DNA of 26,595 bases from Hyphochytrium catenoides. Lineage: Eukaryota; Sar; Hyphochytriomycetes; Hyphochytriales; Hyphochytriaceae. Of the stretch, positions 10,603 to 22,337 are shown piece after piece. Below the pieces are notes generated by a model. The model did not search any database, was not told where the DNA came from, and saw only the letters and a list, made by a program, of their open reading frames with translations. The position numbers and the translations under genes were made by a program. The stretch spans positions 1-26,595 of the forward strand of contig FLMG01003611.1 of the NCBI GenBank assembly GCA_900088475.1, written 5' to 3'. Numbering within the stretch: the first letter of the stretch is position 1; the number at the start of each line of letters is the position of its first letter.

Positions 10603-11279
10603 GCGGGCCGCGGATGATGGTGATGCCGCCCACCTCGCGATCTTAGCAGCTTAGCTACTACTACTGCACTTATCACATTGGTTTATTATGTGATACCTGG
10701 AGTATTGTTATTGGCATCATCCTGTCAGAGAGTTATCTCGAGACAGAGCGTTACACTAGCAGTACGCTCATCCTTACTATCGGTGATATTACTACGTCCT
10801 ATTCGTGACCTTGAGCCCATATGGTAGGAGCATTCCCAATATTGGCCATTGGCGAAACGGTATGACAATGGAATCAGCGCCGAGATCACCATCGTAGGAA
10901 GAGAGAGGTGAATGGAGGAAGGAGCAGGGAAGAGAAGAACAGAGATGGCTATAGGAGCAACAGAGCAGTGAACCTCGGGGAGCAACGAAGAAGTAGTGGG
11001 CGCTAGAAGCAAGCGAACAGCGTAGCCAAGAGGAGGAGAGAGAGAAAGGATTGGGCACATATATATATAGAGAGAGAGACCAATAGAGTTCACCGAGAAA
11101 GAGGAAGACTCGGAAGAGGGATAGATGGAAGATGTGATTGGCCAGCAGCAGAGCACTCCTCGTCCTCTCTAGGGAACAGAAGCTAACAGCGCCCCATCTC
11201 CTTCCATGGCTCACTACTCGAATAAGAATGACAATGCATCGGTCTAAGAAGACTATTTATTGGTGTTGAGCAAGGTGAC
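10603..11279. other. Intergenic region downstream of CTR9
   Basis: No supportable gene. It contains a strongly purine-rich plus strand at about 10890-11110, with (AT)5 at 11059-11068 directly followed by an AG run to 11078. Minus-strand ORFs of 140-143 codons here are serine/leucine-rich products of that bias. Confidence 0.6.
11256..11261 (-). terminator. Poly(A) signal AATAAA for CTR9
   Basis: AATAAA on the minus strand begins 19 nt after the CTR9 stop codon at 11280, a plausible cleavage signal for that transcript. Confidence 0.55.
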
Positions 11280-14200
11280 TCACTCTTCCTCATCTTCATC
11301 ATCAATAACCTGAAACCAAAGGTAACGCAGAGATGTAGGCGACAGTTAGGACGGAGAGTTTGCAGAGAAAGTTAACAGAGAGTGGACAGGGGCAACGCGG
11401 AGAAGAGAGACAGGGAGAAATCAGAAGCTAACGTGACGTTAGCCACCTGTAAGAGGCTTACTCTTGAGCTGTAAGGGAGACGAAAGAGCGTGAAGGAAAA
11501 TCAGAGCAAAATGACAGAGCTTGAGACGTTAAGCACTTCACCTTCGATCTCTTTGCAGCTGGCGCTTGGGTGCCATTCTCCTCATCTACTGTTGCATCAG
11601 CTTTCCGTTTGCCTCCATCACCATCATCTTCGGCCTGTCCTGTCTTTTGCTTCTGCCCAAAGTCGTCATCGTCATCTTCCTCAGAGTCGCTTCCAAAGAT
11701 TTCCTTCACATCACTAATATAGCGCTTCACATTCTGCGCATTAAGAAGACAAGGAAAGAGATTGAGGGACGGGAGGAGATCAAGAGCATATGGGAAGCGG
11801 GAGATGGCAGCGACTGAAAGGTAGACTAGCGAAGAGATAGGACTGAAGCCATGGGAGAGGGCAGGACGGATGGTCAGATTAGCTTCAATGACAGCTGTGA
11901 ATCAATTCTTTCAAGAGAGCCAAGACAGAGACTAAGAGCTTAAAGAGAAGACCTGGTACCTCGTCGCCCGCTTTTCCGTTGGCAGATGCTGTATTATCCT
12001 TCCCTTCCTCCTCATTATCGCTAACATCTGTGCCAAAGAGCTCCTTCTCATCATAGTCTGCACCTCCATCGCTGGACTCTGAAGACAGGGCTCTCTCTCG
12101 CTGCTTCTTGGTCTTCTTCCCCTTTTTCTTGAGTAGATTTTTAAGTCTAGGGTTCTTATCCAGGAGATCTTCTCCCAAGTCCCCGAGGTCCAAATCTCCG
12201 TCGTCGCCTTTATCTGACTCGTCACTCTCGAGCTCCTCTTTCTTCTGCAATGAGCAATGAACATATGAGCGATGCGACGCCTTTTCCACTCTTATTTTGG
12301 GCTGTTCGTGTCGCTCCCAGGGCTCACGCTAGGATTCCTTTCTCACTTACCTTCTTGCCCTTGCCCTTTGAGCTCTTCCTCTTCGACGTCTTCTCCTCAC
12401 TCTCTTTCTGGGTCGCTCCCCATTGCGCAGTAAGCCGGGAAAGCTGCTCTTCGCGCTTTCTTGCGGCTTCTATCAAAGCTTTTCTTTTTTCCTCTTCTTC
12501 CTCCTGTGACGAAGCATGAGTACGTCGAGACTTTCGTAGCCAGCAGATAGCCCGCGTTACCTCTTTCTTTCTTCGCTCCAACTCCTCTCTCTCCTTTCTC
12601 TCTTTAAGACGTTGTTGCTGTTCTGCCAAAAGAGCCTTCTTCTTCTCTTCTTCTCTTCTTTCGTGTTGCAGGTGAACTTGGGCTTTGTCGAGGTTGTCCT
12701 AAAAATCACTTTAGATGAGCACTCTAACTGCGATTTCCACCTTTTTCTCACCCTCCACCTGTGTGTCTCTACATATTCCCAGTCTCTCCTGGACCAAAGA
12801 CTTCCACAAATGTGACCTCCAGACCCCTTCAAAGCCCACAGTTCTCCCTCTCTACGTCGTTCATCACGCTAGCCCTTCCCCCTACTTCTATTTCCCTCGA
12901 GTCGCGACACTAGTGACAAGCTTTACAGCAGAGAACGCACCCTGCAGAAGAGCACATGCTTTTCGCATTTGCTCTTATCAAAGGGTACAGATCCCTCCTC
13001 CGCCTTTCCTACTAGGTAAGCAAAGGTACGAAGAGCTTGTTGAAGATTTTGGACAGCACGTTCCACGTCAGCTAGAGTCCGGCCCGAGGTCCTCTGTAAG
13101 GCTGCGACAGCACTTTCTTCTGCCGCGAGAGCCAAGTTATACCAGAGGCGATCGTCGGAAGGCGCGAGGACTAACGCCGCGGTTAGAGTCTCTATGCACT
13201 TGTCAAAGCGTTTGCTAAGATAGTAGGCGTGGGAGAGGTACAGGTGCAACTCCACATTCTATGCGGACACGAAGAGGGTACAGATTGTCAGAATGCGTTC
13301 AGGAAAGCGTGGTGAGCAACTGCGAGATGGAGGAGTAGCGTCACTTCTAAAGTTGATCACATGAGAAGCTGCGAAAAGATAGGGGGTAAGATAACTATGT
13401 CCAGGCTGAATGAGTGAAGCCCGAGCCAAACAGAGATCATGAAAGGCTCAAAAGAGATCTGCCATATGCAGAACTCAGTCTATACAACGAGACGCGGGCT
13501 CTAACAAAATCCGTCCTGCATACCCATTTCTTTTTGGGAAATGACACTTACCTGTCCATTGAAGCACTTCTTGTTGCAGGTTTGATAGAGTTGGACCGCC
13601 TCTTCGTACTTCTCAGCTGATACACTGAGGTGGGCAAGGTTGATCCACACGTCGGGAACGTCAGGGGCAGCTTCGCGCACCTAAACGTTGTACAGTGAGG
13701 GAGAGAGGCCAAGGGCTACTGGTCAATAGCGACTGGTCAATAGCGAAACCCAGGGATTAACGGCTTCAAAGCTGCAGCATTACAGAGAAAAGGTAAAAAT
13801 TTAGGAAGCAGGCACTCGCTATACCTGTGTAAAGACTTCCTTTGCTTCTTCCAGATGACCTCTCTCAGCCAGAACCACACCAAGCCCGTTGGCAGCATAT
13901 ATGTTCAAAGGCTCCAGCGAGAGTACCTTTCTATAGTAGTCCTTGCCTGAGCCGACACGTAATGGAGTGAGGCAATTAGTAGGAACCTTAAAAGGTCAAT
14001 CAGACGGTTCTCAAGTCATCTTACATAGCTCAATATACTTTTCATACTTCCCCCTCTCGTCCAGATTCGCTAAGAAGATGTTTCCAAGAGCGATGCAAGC
14101 GTACGAATCATGCTTCCGCTGCATCAGCAAAATATGGGAAGAGTATTTTCAGCCAATGAGGATCGTGGCACCAATAGAGCACATGACAATGGTGATTGGG

Positions 14201-17200
14201 ATCAGAAGCTTAATGACATGGATGGAAGTCCATTAGAAGCGCAGAGGGCCCCATAATGCCCATAGAAACACGAGCTGGCAGTACACTTCTCAACAAAATG
14301 GCCACCGGAGGCTTGTTTCTAACCTTCTCGAGGATTTTCTCAAACTGTTTTTGAGCTATCGCCCACTCCTTCTTGGAGAGATGCAAACTTCCAATAAGGG
14401 CTAAAATATCTTCACTATTCTTAGGATTCTGCTGCAGGGCCGCCTCAAACCTAGATGCCACGAGAAACAGACATCAAGTCAGGGAGGATTAAAACGGGGA
14501 CAAAAGTCAGGGAGAATTTAAACGGGGACAACTCCGGCGTTTATGGGGTTCCAGCCGTTACCTAGCCTTTGCCTCGTCAACTCGACCTCTTTCCTTTGCT
14601 ATGCAGCCTAGTCTGAGGATACCTGTAAGAGAAGGCGAACAGTCAGACCAAACAAGTTTTCCTACAGAAGGTAAGGTATTGCTAGAACGTTGATTTCCCT
14701 TAGCCATTGACTTTCAGTTTGGAACCCAGACTTACAGTCGACGTATGATGGTGAGAACTCAATGATGGCTTTGTATAGGGTCTCAGCAACGTTGAAGCTG
14801 CCTTTCTTCTCTAGTAGTCTCGCCAAGTTGTATAAAGTCGTGACATTGGTTGTAGTGACCGTGGGGCTCCTCGGTTGGTCCTCCTCCTGAATAAACTTTT
14901 CCCAGTTGAAAGGTTCCTCCTCCGACTGTTCCTCTTGCTCTTCCATATGTTCCTCTTTCTCGCACTTCTCGATCGCCTCCAAGGCGCGGATGTAGTATGT
15001 CTGGGCTGGGGATAGGTTGCCTGGTTCGAACAAGAGTGAAGACAGAGGGTTCATCGCGTCAGTAATTATCAGAGTTAGATTTGTGGTTCATAAATCGACG
15101 CAAACTTCCAGAGAGCAAGTATACGTTGAAGACATGGCAGTGTCCAAAACCCATGAACGGTATAAGGAAGAGCTCAACGAGAATGCGATGAGTGCAAGTG
15201 TTAGAGAAGGGTAATGGAGGTGAAAGCACGATAACCAAGGCGAAGGAAGTCTGCTTCTTCATACCAAGGACATGGTGCAGTACGGCAATGTTGTTTAGTA
15301 GTTGGAACTCGATCTTCTCACTTCTCTGCCCAAGTAGTTGCTCCACTCTGAGGTAGGCGGCTAGGGCCTGTTCCTGTCCTCCATCTTGGGGCCGTTGCTG
15401 CAGCAGCTGGGCAATCTCTAGCTGCGCCTGCACATCCGTAGGCTTCAACTCGATGACCCGACGGAAGTACTGAATGGCTTGATCCTTGCGCTATCGCAGA
15501 GAGGGAGTGGCCAAATACCATAGCCAGGCAGAGTTGACAGACGGCGGTCATTTAATATTGATAAGGCCGATCTTTCGGGGTCAAAGGAGGGCAAATGGGC
15601 AGAGACTCACTAGGCGCAGATCAACGCAAAGCCGAGCCCCCTAATTGAAGATATTTAAGTCTCACGGTTTTTTGGTAAGGTTTCGTACCTTCGTTTGTGA
15701 GTGAAGCCATCCCAAGATAAGCAACGCCTCTCGGCTTTCAGAGTTGGCAACCAGCACCTTCTCAAAGCACTCGATCGCCTTCTCGAGGTTTGCACTTCTC
15801 CTGGCGGGATTTTCCATGGCCTCATATATATAGTATTGACCCAGACCGAAGTGTGCGAGCACAAAGTCTCGGCTCTGACAGATGGGGAGCGATACGACAT
15901 AGAAGCAGAGGGGTATCAGTTTGGAATGGCGTTAGGATGCAGTTACCGAGTCGTCAGGACCAAACGGCATCATTATACCAGACGAGAGTCCAGATAGGCA
16001 GACAAACGAGTTATTGTGTCCTACCCATCATCCATATATTGCATGAGACCTTCCTGGATGGAAAGAAGCTAAGAAACCTACCTGATTGTTCCTCGTAGCA
16101 TTAAAATATTGTTCGTACGCTTCTTTGAACTTCCGCTCCGCATGGAAAGTCCTTGCCATAAGGTAGCAACTTTCAGCCCGAATCTCAGGCACCTAGGGGC
16201 AACATGTTAGCGTGTTGAGCTAGAACTTTAGCGGATAATCGCAACGCAGGGAGAGCAAAGATGTGGTGAAAGGTAGGAAGCAACAGTTCAATCAAAAGTT
16301 GAGCCTGAACATAGAGAGAAGAGTAGGATTATGGTCCAGGAGATTGACCTCGGTATTGTGATAGGCGTTAGTCGCGAGCTGAAGAGTCCTTTGGAAGTCC
16401 TTTTTGAAGAGTGGAAGGTCTGAATGGACAGAGGGAAGGCCATTATAATTAGCCTCTCTCAGTCTGTCAAGTGTGCTATTTCCATTGTACCTGCTATCGA
16501 TTGATCGCCTATCTCAGTGACCCAAAACACCCCTCCTTCTCTTCTTAACTCCGCCACAGTGAGCTCTTGGTCGTGCCATTGTCTCTCTCTTCCGTTCCTT
16601 TCTTAGTCCTGCAGTTTGATGGCCCGTCGTCTCAACTTCCCATACACTCCCAAGAACTCCAGTTTACACCCCGGTTGTCTGTCGCACCCGTTTCTGAAGC
16701 CAGATTATACTTCTCTGTCAATCTCAGCTGGTGATCGTTGAGCACAGCTTCTACGTTGCTTCCAAATTGCTCCCCAATCCTCACAGGAGAGCCGACAGAG
16801 AACTCTCCAATCAATTCCCTGCTGCAGGTGATGATTGGAGATCCCTGCCGGACACTGACAGTACCAGGCACGCGTATCCACTTCCAGAAATAGTGGTCCG
16901 CCAGATGATTCAAGATCTGAAGGATATTCAGGACAAATCGAGATGATTAGGCGGGAAGGGTAGAAGAAAGATACACCTTAGCCGAGGTGTTGCACTTGAA
17001 CGAAAGGCACACACATAGCTGATTCCATACTAAAGCAGCTCTCCTATCACCGACTTACAACCAAGCAATGGGCTAAATAGAAGAGGGTGAAACCTGGGAC
17101 CCATTAAAGAGAGGGCGCAACGCTGAAGGCCGTTGAAGCTTAGGAAGTGCCACGTACCATTGGATGCGTGTTGTCCACGTTATACGCCTGTGAGAGCATG

Positions 17201-18740
17201 TGTAACGCGTTTTCCAGCCTCTGCTTTCTCTGTTCCTTGGTTCCCTCTGTGCTGCGCAGCTGAAGAACAGCTAAAGCGACAATCGCATCGACGTTTTTGG
17301 GCTATACAGGAGACATAGCCGACGAGGTTGTAAAAGGATATGGCAAGAGCTAAGGGTTAGAGACCAAAGCCCACATCATTTGCGAACCGAAGTATGTCTT
17401 ACATCAAGTTCTAGTGCCCTTTTCACTGCGTCCTTGGCTTTGTCTGGCTGGCCAAGCTTATAGCAGCAGATTCCGAACATGAGGCGGAGATTGGAGGCAT
17501 TCGGTGCCAGAGGGTTTAGCATAATTGCTTCCTTATAGTAGCGTCTGGCCTCAAGGTAGCGCCCTTTCATAAAGGCAATGCAAGCCTGTTTTTCAAAAAT
17601 GAGCAGATGGAGAGCGTTAAATACCAAAGAAACTCAATCTTTAATCTTCTGAAGGACCTGCGCGCTCTCTCTCACTCAGTAGAGTAGAGTGTCCAATTTA
17701 ATATTATATTATCTTTCCTCCTTTTCCGTTCTCCCTTCCCTCCCAACGAGTTATGTTTCTTCTTACCTTGCCGAGATGAGCGGGGATATTTTCTCGATGC
17801 TGCTGAAGCGCATTATCCAGCTGATATTGGGCGGCTGTCACATCGCCCACGCTAAGGTACATCACACCTGCAAATACACTGCTAAGAGACTCTACGGGGA
17901 CAGGTTTGGGGGTGCAGGGCACAGCTCATAATAAGGGAAGACAGCTAAATCTAGCGAGAGAAAGAAAAGAGTATCAAAACGGAAAAGCGCAGGTGTTCTT
18001 GCTCCTCTTGTACCTTTGCCCACCCAGGTCATCTCATACATATGGTCAATTCTGTCTGCGCGGTTAAAATAGTCCAACGCGGCCTGCTTCAGATCATCTT
18101 TTCGCCTTTCCTTCAACATGCTCTTTGTGCAATGCGCAGCTAGGGTGTTCAGGATCTTGATTCTGGCCATACGGGATGCACTATCGTTGTAGTACTCTTC
18201 CACAACTGCGAGGAGGTTCAGACACGGGCGCAAGAAAGTTACAAGGAGAGCGAGAAGGTGTTACGTCGCAGCTTGATGAGTCTATGGCAAAGCACTCAGA
18301 ATGCTATTAGAGCCGGCAGGGTGGTAGAAGGAGAGGAAGAAAAGATAAGAGGGAAATTTGAGACAACGCACTCAGAGAGTGGTGGATGTGCCGTTGCACC
18401 AACTGCTAGGACAGGCCATACCCGGATCTGATCCTTCTCTCAGAATCTGCAAGAAGGCGTCCTGCCGACCCTGTTTGTAGAATTCCACCTGATACATGGT
18501 GAGAAGCAGAAGTGCAAGATAAGACGATGGAAGCACTAAGAAGACGTAAGCTTCGCCCACCGCGAACTGGAGCCAGATCTCCAGAGGCGCCATCTCAGCC
18601 TTAAGGACATCAATCAGGTCATTTACATCCGCAGGAAGCTCATCCACGAAGACCTCCACGCCCTCGTCACTTCCTTGGACAGGAATGAAGATGCTCCGGG
18701 GCAGGCTCTCCTCCCGATGCATTGCCACCTCCGCGGCCAT
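11280..18740 (-). CDS. CTR9: RNA polymerase-associated protein CTR9 homologue (Paf1 complex TPR scaffold)
   Basis: 23 exons in coding order: 18740-18561, 18488-18422, 18205-18014, 17867-17767, 17585-17403, 17301-17158, 16916-16865, 16419-16349, 16192-16082, 15874-15689, 15490-15265, 15020-14736, 14622-14562, 14450-14324, 14118-14025, 13946-13825, 13680-13552, 13258-12941, 12698-12561, 12503-12351, 12244-11960, 11733-11542, 11309-11280. All phases join, giving 1148 aa; human CTR9 is about 1170. The N-terminus matches the family (FIPVQGSDEGVEVFVDELP, then WLQFAVEFYKQGRQDAF). TPR repeats run from about residue 150 to 880 and include HFGLGQYYIYEAMENP, LYNLARLLEKKG and LIGSLHLSKKEWAIAQKQFE. A charged coiled coil follows (about 890-1000), then an acidic tail ending DDEDEEE. 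CTR9 scaffolds Paf1C on elongating RNA polymerase II and supports H2B ubiquitination and H3 methylation. The start ATG has context ACCATGG. The join of exons 7 and 8 (IRVP to DLPLFKKDF) is the least certain. Confidence 0.93.
13718..13745. repeat. 14-bp tandem duplication in a CTR9 intron
   Basis: actggtcaatagcg occurs twice in a row within the intron 13681-13824. Confidence 0.9.
14476..14531. repeat. 28-bp tandem duplication in a CTR9 intron
   Basis: Two adjacent 28-bp units (14476-14503 and 14504-14531) share 26 of 28 bases, starting aagtcaggga and ending aaacggggacaa. It lies in the 111-bp intron 14451-14561, so the duplication makes up half of that intron. Confidence 0.9.
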
Positions 18741-19137
18741 GGTTCCCCAGCTGCCGAGTATCACTTGAACCTCTACAGCTATTGGTGCGCCACGAGCTCT
18801 ATCACTAGATGGCCTGCCCTTTCACTTAACCTGTCTGCTAATCATCAGATGTCTCCGTCTTCCTCTCCGCTGCGCCTGAGCTTCCAATCTTCTTTCTGAT
18901 CACAGCGCCGCCCAGTAGACGCCGACTGCCTTTTACTCTCCTCCGTCTGCATCATCAGCCGTGGAAAGGCAATGAAGATCGTGATAGCATAACTCCTATT
19001 CATTGGCCGCTTCATCTCAACATTGCACACACAGTCTCAGCATTGCTCCATAACTAGCCGTTTGCTGCCTTTAATGCTCATATATGCATGCCGTTACCGA
19101 TTATTGACAGACAGCGGCTAACGGCCGGTCTCGGAGG
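18741..19137. other. Upstream region of CTR9
   Basis: No supportable gene. It likely holds the CTR9 promoter and 5' UTR (transcribed leftward) and the 3' end of the small gene at 19138-19386. A 61-codon minus-strand ORF at 18845-19030 shows no family features. Confidence 0.5.
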
Positions 19138-19386
19138 TTAAACTGAACCGTTTTTCCCGCCCTTCTTGGCCTTCCTCTTGAGCTGTCGTCCAGTCCTCCT
19201 GCCGCCGTGCACGAGGATGATGGCCTGCTGATGGGCCTTGGCAGTGACGGCGCATGCCTCAGACTTGGCAGCGGATTCGAAGTTGAAGGGTAAGCCGGTC
19301 TGACTGGGAGTGCTGAGTGGCTCTAACAAACCAGCTACATCGTCCGTAACTTGGTTCACTGTCCTCGCATTAGGTAGGCCCTTCAT
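19138..19386 (-). CDS. Possible small basic protein (82 aa), unknown function
   Basis: An uninterrupted frame runs from ATG at 19386 to TAA at 19138 and encodes 82 residues. The first half is neutral to acidic (VNQVTDDVAGLLEPLSTPSQ), followed by an alanine-rich predicted helix (ESAAKSEACAVTAKAHQQAI) and a strongly basic end (GRQLKRKAKKGGKNGSV) that could bind nucleic acid or act in localisation. Third codon positions are GC-rich, as in neighbouring exons. The frame stays open upstream to about 19453 after a pyrimidine-rich stretch ending AAAG, so the true start could lie in another exon. It is head-to-head with the F-box gene (99 bp between ATGs). I do not recognise a family, and it could be a chance ORF. 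Confidence 0.4.
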   Translation of the reverse strand: MKGLPNARTVNQVTDDVAGLLEPLSTPSQTGLPFNFESAAKSEACAVTAKAHQQAIILVHGGRRTGRQLKRKAKKGGKNGSV

Positions 19387-19485
19387 CAACGGGAAGGTGT
19401 ATAAAGAAATTCTGACACAGGTCTCCTTTGAGAGGAAAGAAGGGTATATTAGTCAGGAAGCAGGTGTCAAGTGGGCTTTCTCCGC

Positions 19486-21842
19486 ATGAAAGGTGGGCAG
19501 AGCGGATCCCCTCAGATGTCTGAGCCACATGGCAAGCGCCAAAGGAGAGAAGGTGTCTCCGGGAGCTCGACCCCCCGCACCTTTCAGTGCCTACTGACGG
19601 AGCTGCCCGACGATCTACTTCGACGGATATTTGCTTTGGCGGCGGAACCTGTCCGTTACGAGGAGTGCGAAGCTCGGGATTGCAGACCAAGACTGAAAAG
19701 TGAGCCTCTTCTCAGACGTGCCAGCAGCAGGTGTCTGGGGCATCTGCTTCTCAGCCAAAAGATTCGAGCCGCTCTGCAACCAGCTCTTAAGAGCATATAT
19801 GAGCTCCCTCATCTTCATCTCAATATCCATCTAGGCGAAGTCAAGGTCACAGAAATCCTGCCTCGCATTCTGAGGAAACTCAAGTCACATAGAGGGGACT
19901 TCGTGACAGATCTCAACATCAGCTATCAGGCCGTTAGAGCCACAAAGAAGAACTCTTCTCAGAGAAGACGTAAGTCAGAGGAGTTTGAAGAGGAAGGAGA
20001 CCTCTCTCTGGACAAACAGGTAACTTGGGATGACGTCTTCCGGATGGCGCCTTGGGTTCAGAGGTTGGACATAAGTGGGGGACAAGTCTCTCCAGAGGTC
20101 GGCAAGAATCAAATAGTGGAGTCTGCGTCTCGCCTCCTAACTCGATTGGATCGCCTTATTCTAATGACGGCCGACAGCTGTTCCTATCTCTTCAGTAGTG
20201 CGGAGGATCTACGTGAGAAGGATGCCGAGGAGGCTTCCTTTACGTATTCGACAACTCTTCTACCCCACGATAGAGGAGAATTTAGGACTTCGTCGGTCTA
20301 TGGACCAAGCCCCTCGGTCCTAAAGCTAGCTCTGAAGCGGTGGATGCATTATCACGGGGGCATTCGCCGCTTGTACATCGACAAGGCGCTTTTAGGTTCC
20401 AATAGCTTGGATGACAAGTTCTACAAAATTCTAACGGCTTATGGCCGTAAACTAGAGATGGTTGGTGTTATGGGACTGCGGGACCCAATGCTATCCTGGC
20501 ACCGCTTGCCTGTCATCCGGCAAACAGTATCCACGGATGTCTTGAGCACCTTCTTCAGGCGCTGTCCAAACCTGATGGATTGGGTTTTCGAAGTCAATCA
20601 CTTAGAGCAAGATCCAGACATCTTTCTAAAGCTTTCAGGTTCAACCAAGCCAAAGCTTGAGAATTTGTCAATAGTACAGAGTGGAGAGAAGCTCTACTGG
20701 GCTGAGAAAGACTATGATGAGACCGGCTATTGGGAATCCCCTGACGAGACAGATGAGGATCTGTTGCAGAATGTGAACTGTCAGCTAGTGAAGTTTATAT
20801 CGACCTGTCCAGCGTTAAAGTCCTTCGGTCTCTCTGGGCTGAACCCTTTCCGTAAGTGGCGACCTCGTTTCTTGCCGTCCTTATGGTCACCTGGTCTTCC
20901 TTTCGCTGTTAGGGTACCTCCTCTTCCTCTACTAACTCTCTCTGCAAGAATGTACAATGTCTCATTTCTTGGATTCTAATCAGACCCTCTTTACGTTGCA
21001 CCTTCCACGTCTGCCCTTCAGAATTTCTTACCGATGCCGTTATTGGAGGTATCGTGAAGCATTGTCCAGAATTTAGGGAACTCGAAGTGCATCATGAGTT
21101 TGTGCTCCATCCGAAGCACGTCTATAGCATTGAGATTAGTGATGTTTCTCTGCGAGCTCTTGCAAGACTTCCCAAGCTAAAAACGCTGACGATAGGAGGA
21201 TATACACGCATAACAGGCACAGGTCTTGCTCACTTCTTTGTTCAGTCCAAGTCTACAGAATGTCAAATCCTTATTGAGCCACAATATGCTCTGCCTAGTT
21301 GGCATCGGAGAAGGGAGCTCTTCCAGGTCTTGGTGGACTTCGCTTCTACCATCACACAGCCAAAAGTAGCGGAGGCTCTCAAAAAGGTGCAGATGGAGCA
21401 ACCCAAGCGAGACATTCACCTATACCTTGTGATAAGGACCCTTAGCAGAGCCAGGGACAAGAAACTGCGGAAAATGGCCAGGAGAGAAGTCCCACTGCTT
21501 ATGAGCAAAGTGCTGCAAACGTACCCAACCTGTTTTGTCAAAACTAGTGGTCTTATGCTTTGTGCTCAGGGTAGAGACCCAAACGGCTGGGATTATGACC
21601 CTTGGTTCATCGACGATCCCGAAGTGGAGTACGAAGACGAAGAAGGAGATTCTGACGAAGAGCCGGAAGAGGAAGAAGAGGAGGAGAGTCCCTACGAGTA
21701 TGACTCCTTCTCAGAGAGCGATACAGAGGATGAGGGAGAAGACTCCGACGCAGAGGAACCGCAGAAATCTAAGCCCAGAACTTTCAGAAATGGCCACTTC
21801 GTCTTTTCAACCAACCCAGAACACCGAGACCCGTTTCTATGA
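19486..21842 (+). CDS. F-box / leucine-rich-repeat-like protein with acidic C-terminus
   Basis: Two exons, 19486-20851 and 21022-21842 (TGA), with donor C|GTAAGTG and acceptor CTTCAG|AA, phase 1 joined, giving 728 aa. The start is the first ATG (19486). An F-box-like segment lies near residues 36-75 (LLTELPDDLLRRIFALAAEP). The middle holds LRR-like units (VTDLNISYQAV; RLDRLILMTADSC; LKSFGLSGLNPF; DVSLRALARLPKLKTLTIGG followed by YTRITGTGLAHFF), typical of LRR F-box proteins in which the repeats choose substrates for an SCF ubiquitin ligase. Residues of about 656-710 are nearly all Asp/Glu/Ser, followed by a short basic end. F-box assignment rests on the LP.....I motif only; substrate unknown. 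Confidence 0.7.
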
Positions 21843-22337
21843 CCCTTTGTCTAGGATGCAGTTTCTATTCTAAATGTGAGACGGTGTCAGGCCACTTTTC
21901 CCTATTCACTTTAGCGTTATGAGAACTCCCTTTTCTGAGTCCGATCCGCCCTCTCTCTTCTTCATTCGATGTTTAGCAAAACGGGTGCTGAGGCCTCCGA
22001 TTAATTCGCAGCTCCTCTGCAATTGGTGTTAGGCAGCTGCACTTCTTCTTACGCGCGCCATAATCTACCCATAGACCTTAGGATAGCAGGATATTACACC
22101 CTTAGTGACTGCGAGCCTGACTGGCTGAAGCCCTAAAGCATCACCAGGCCAGGCCTCTGGAGTGGACTGATGCAAAGCTAGGAGATAACAGTACACCTCG
22201 TAAGGAGGGAATTCCTGAGCCCCTACTTTGCGGAGAAGAAAGGAATAGGTGGCGCCCTAGTGGCCCTGGCTCCTACTAGCTTTACTTAGCGGTTGGTGAA
22301 CGACGACCTGGCTCAGCACCTGCATGACCGCGCTCGG
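21843..22337. other. Convergent 3' intergenic region
   Basis: It lies between the stop codons of the F-box gene (+) and the CEP43-like gene (-). I see no ORF, repeat or RNA gene I can support; presumably it holds two 3' UTRs. Confidence 0.6.

Noticed and set aside
10725..11214. Two minus-strand ORFs of 140-143 codons
   Set aside because: They consist of Ser/Leu/Tyr-rich sequence from a purine-rich tract, overlap each other in different frames, and show no family features.
12715..13218. 167-codon plus-strand ORF
   Set aside because: It overlaps CTR9 exons on the opposite strand, whose protein matches the family residue by residue.
16632..16913. 93-codon minus-strand ORF extending CTR9 exon 7
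   Set aside because: Only its first 17 codons match CTR9 (ILNHLADHYFWKW); the rest is read-through of the longest intron (445 bp).
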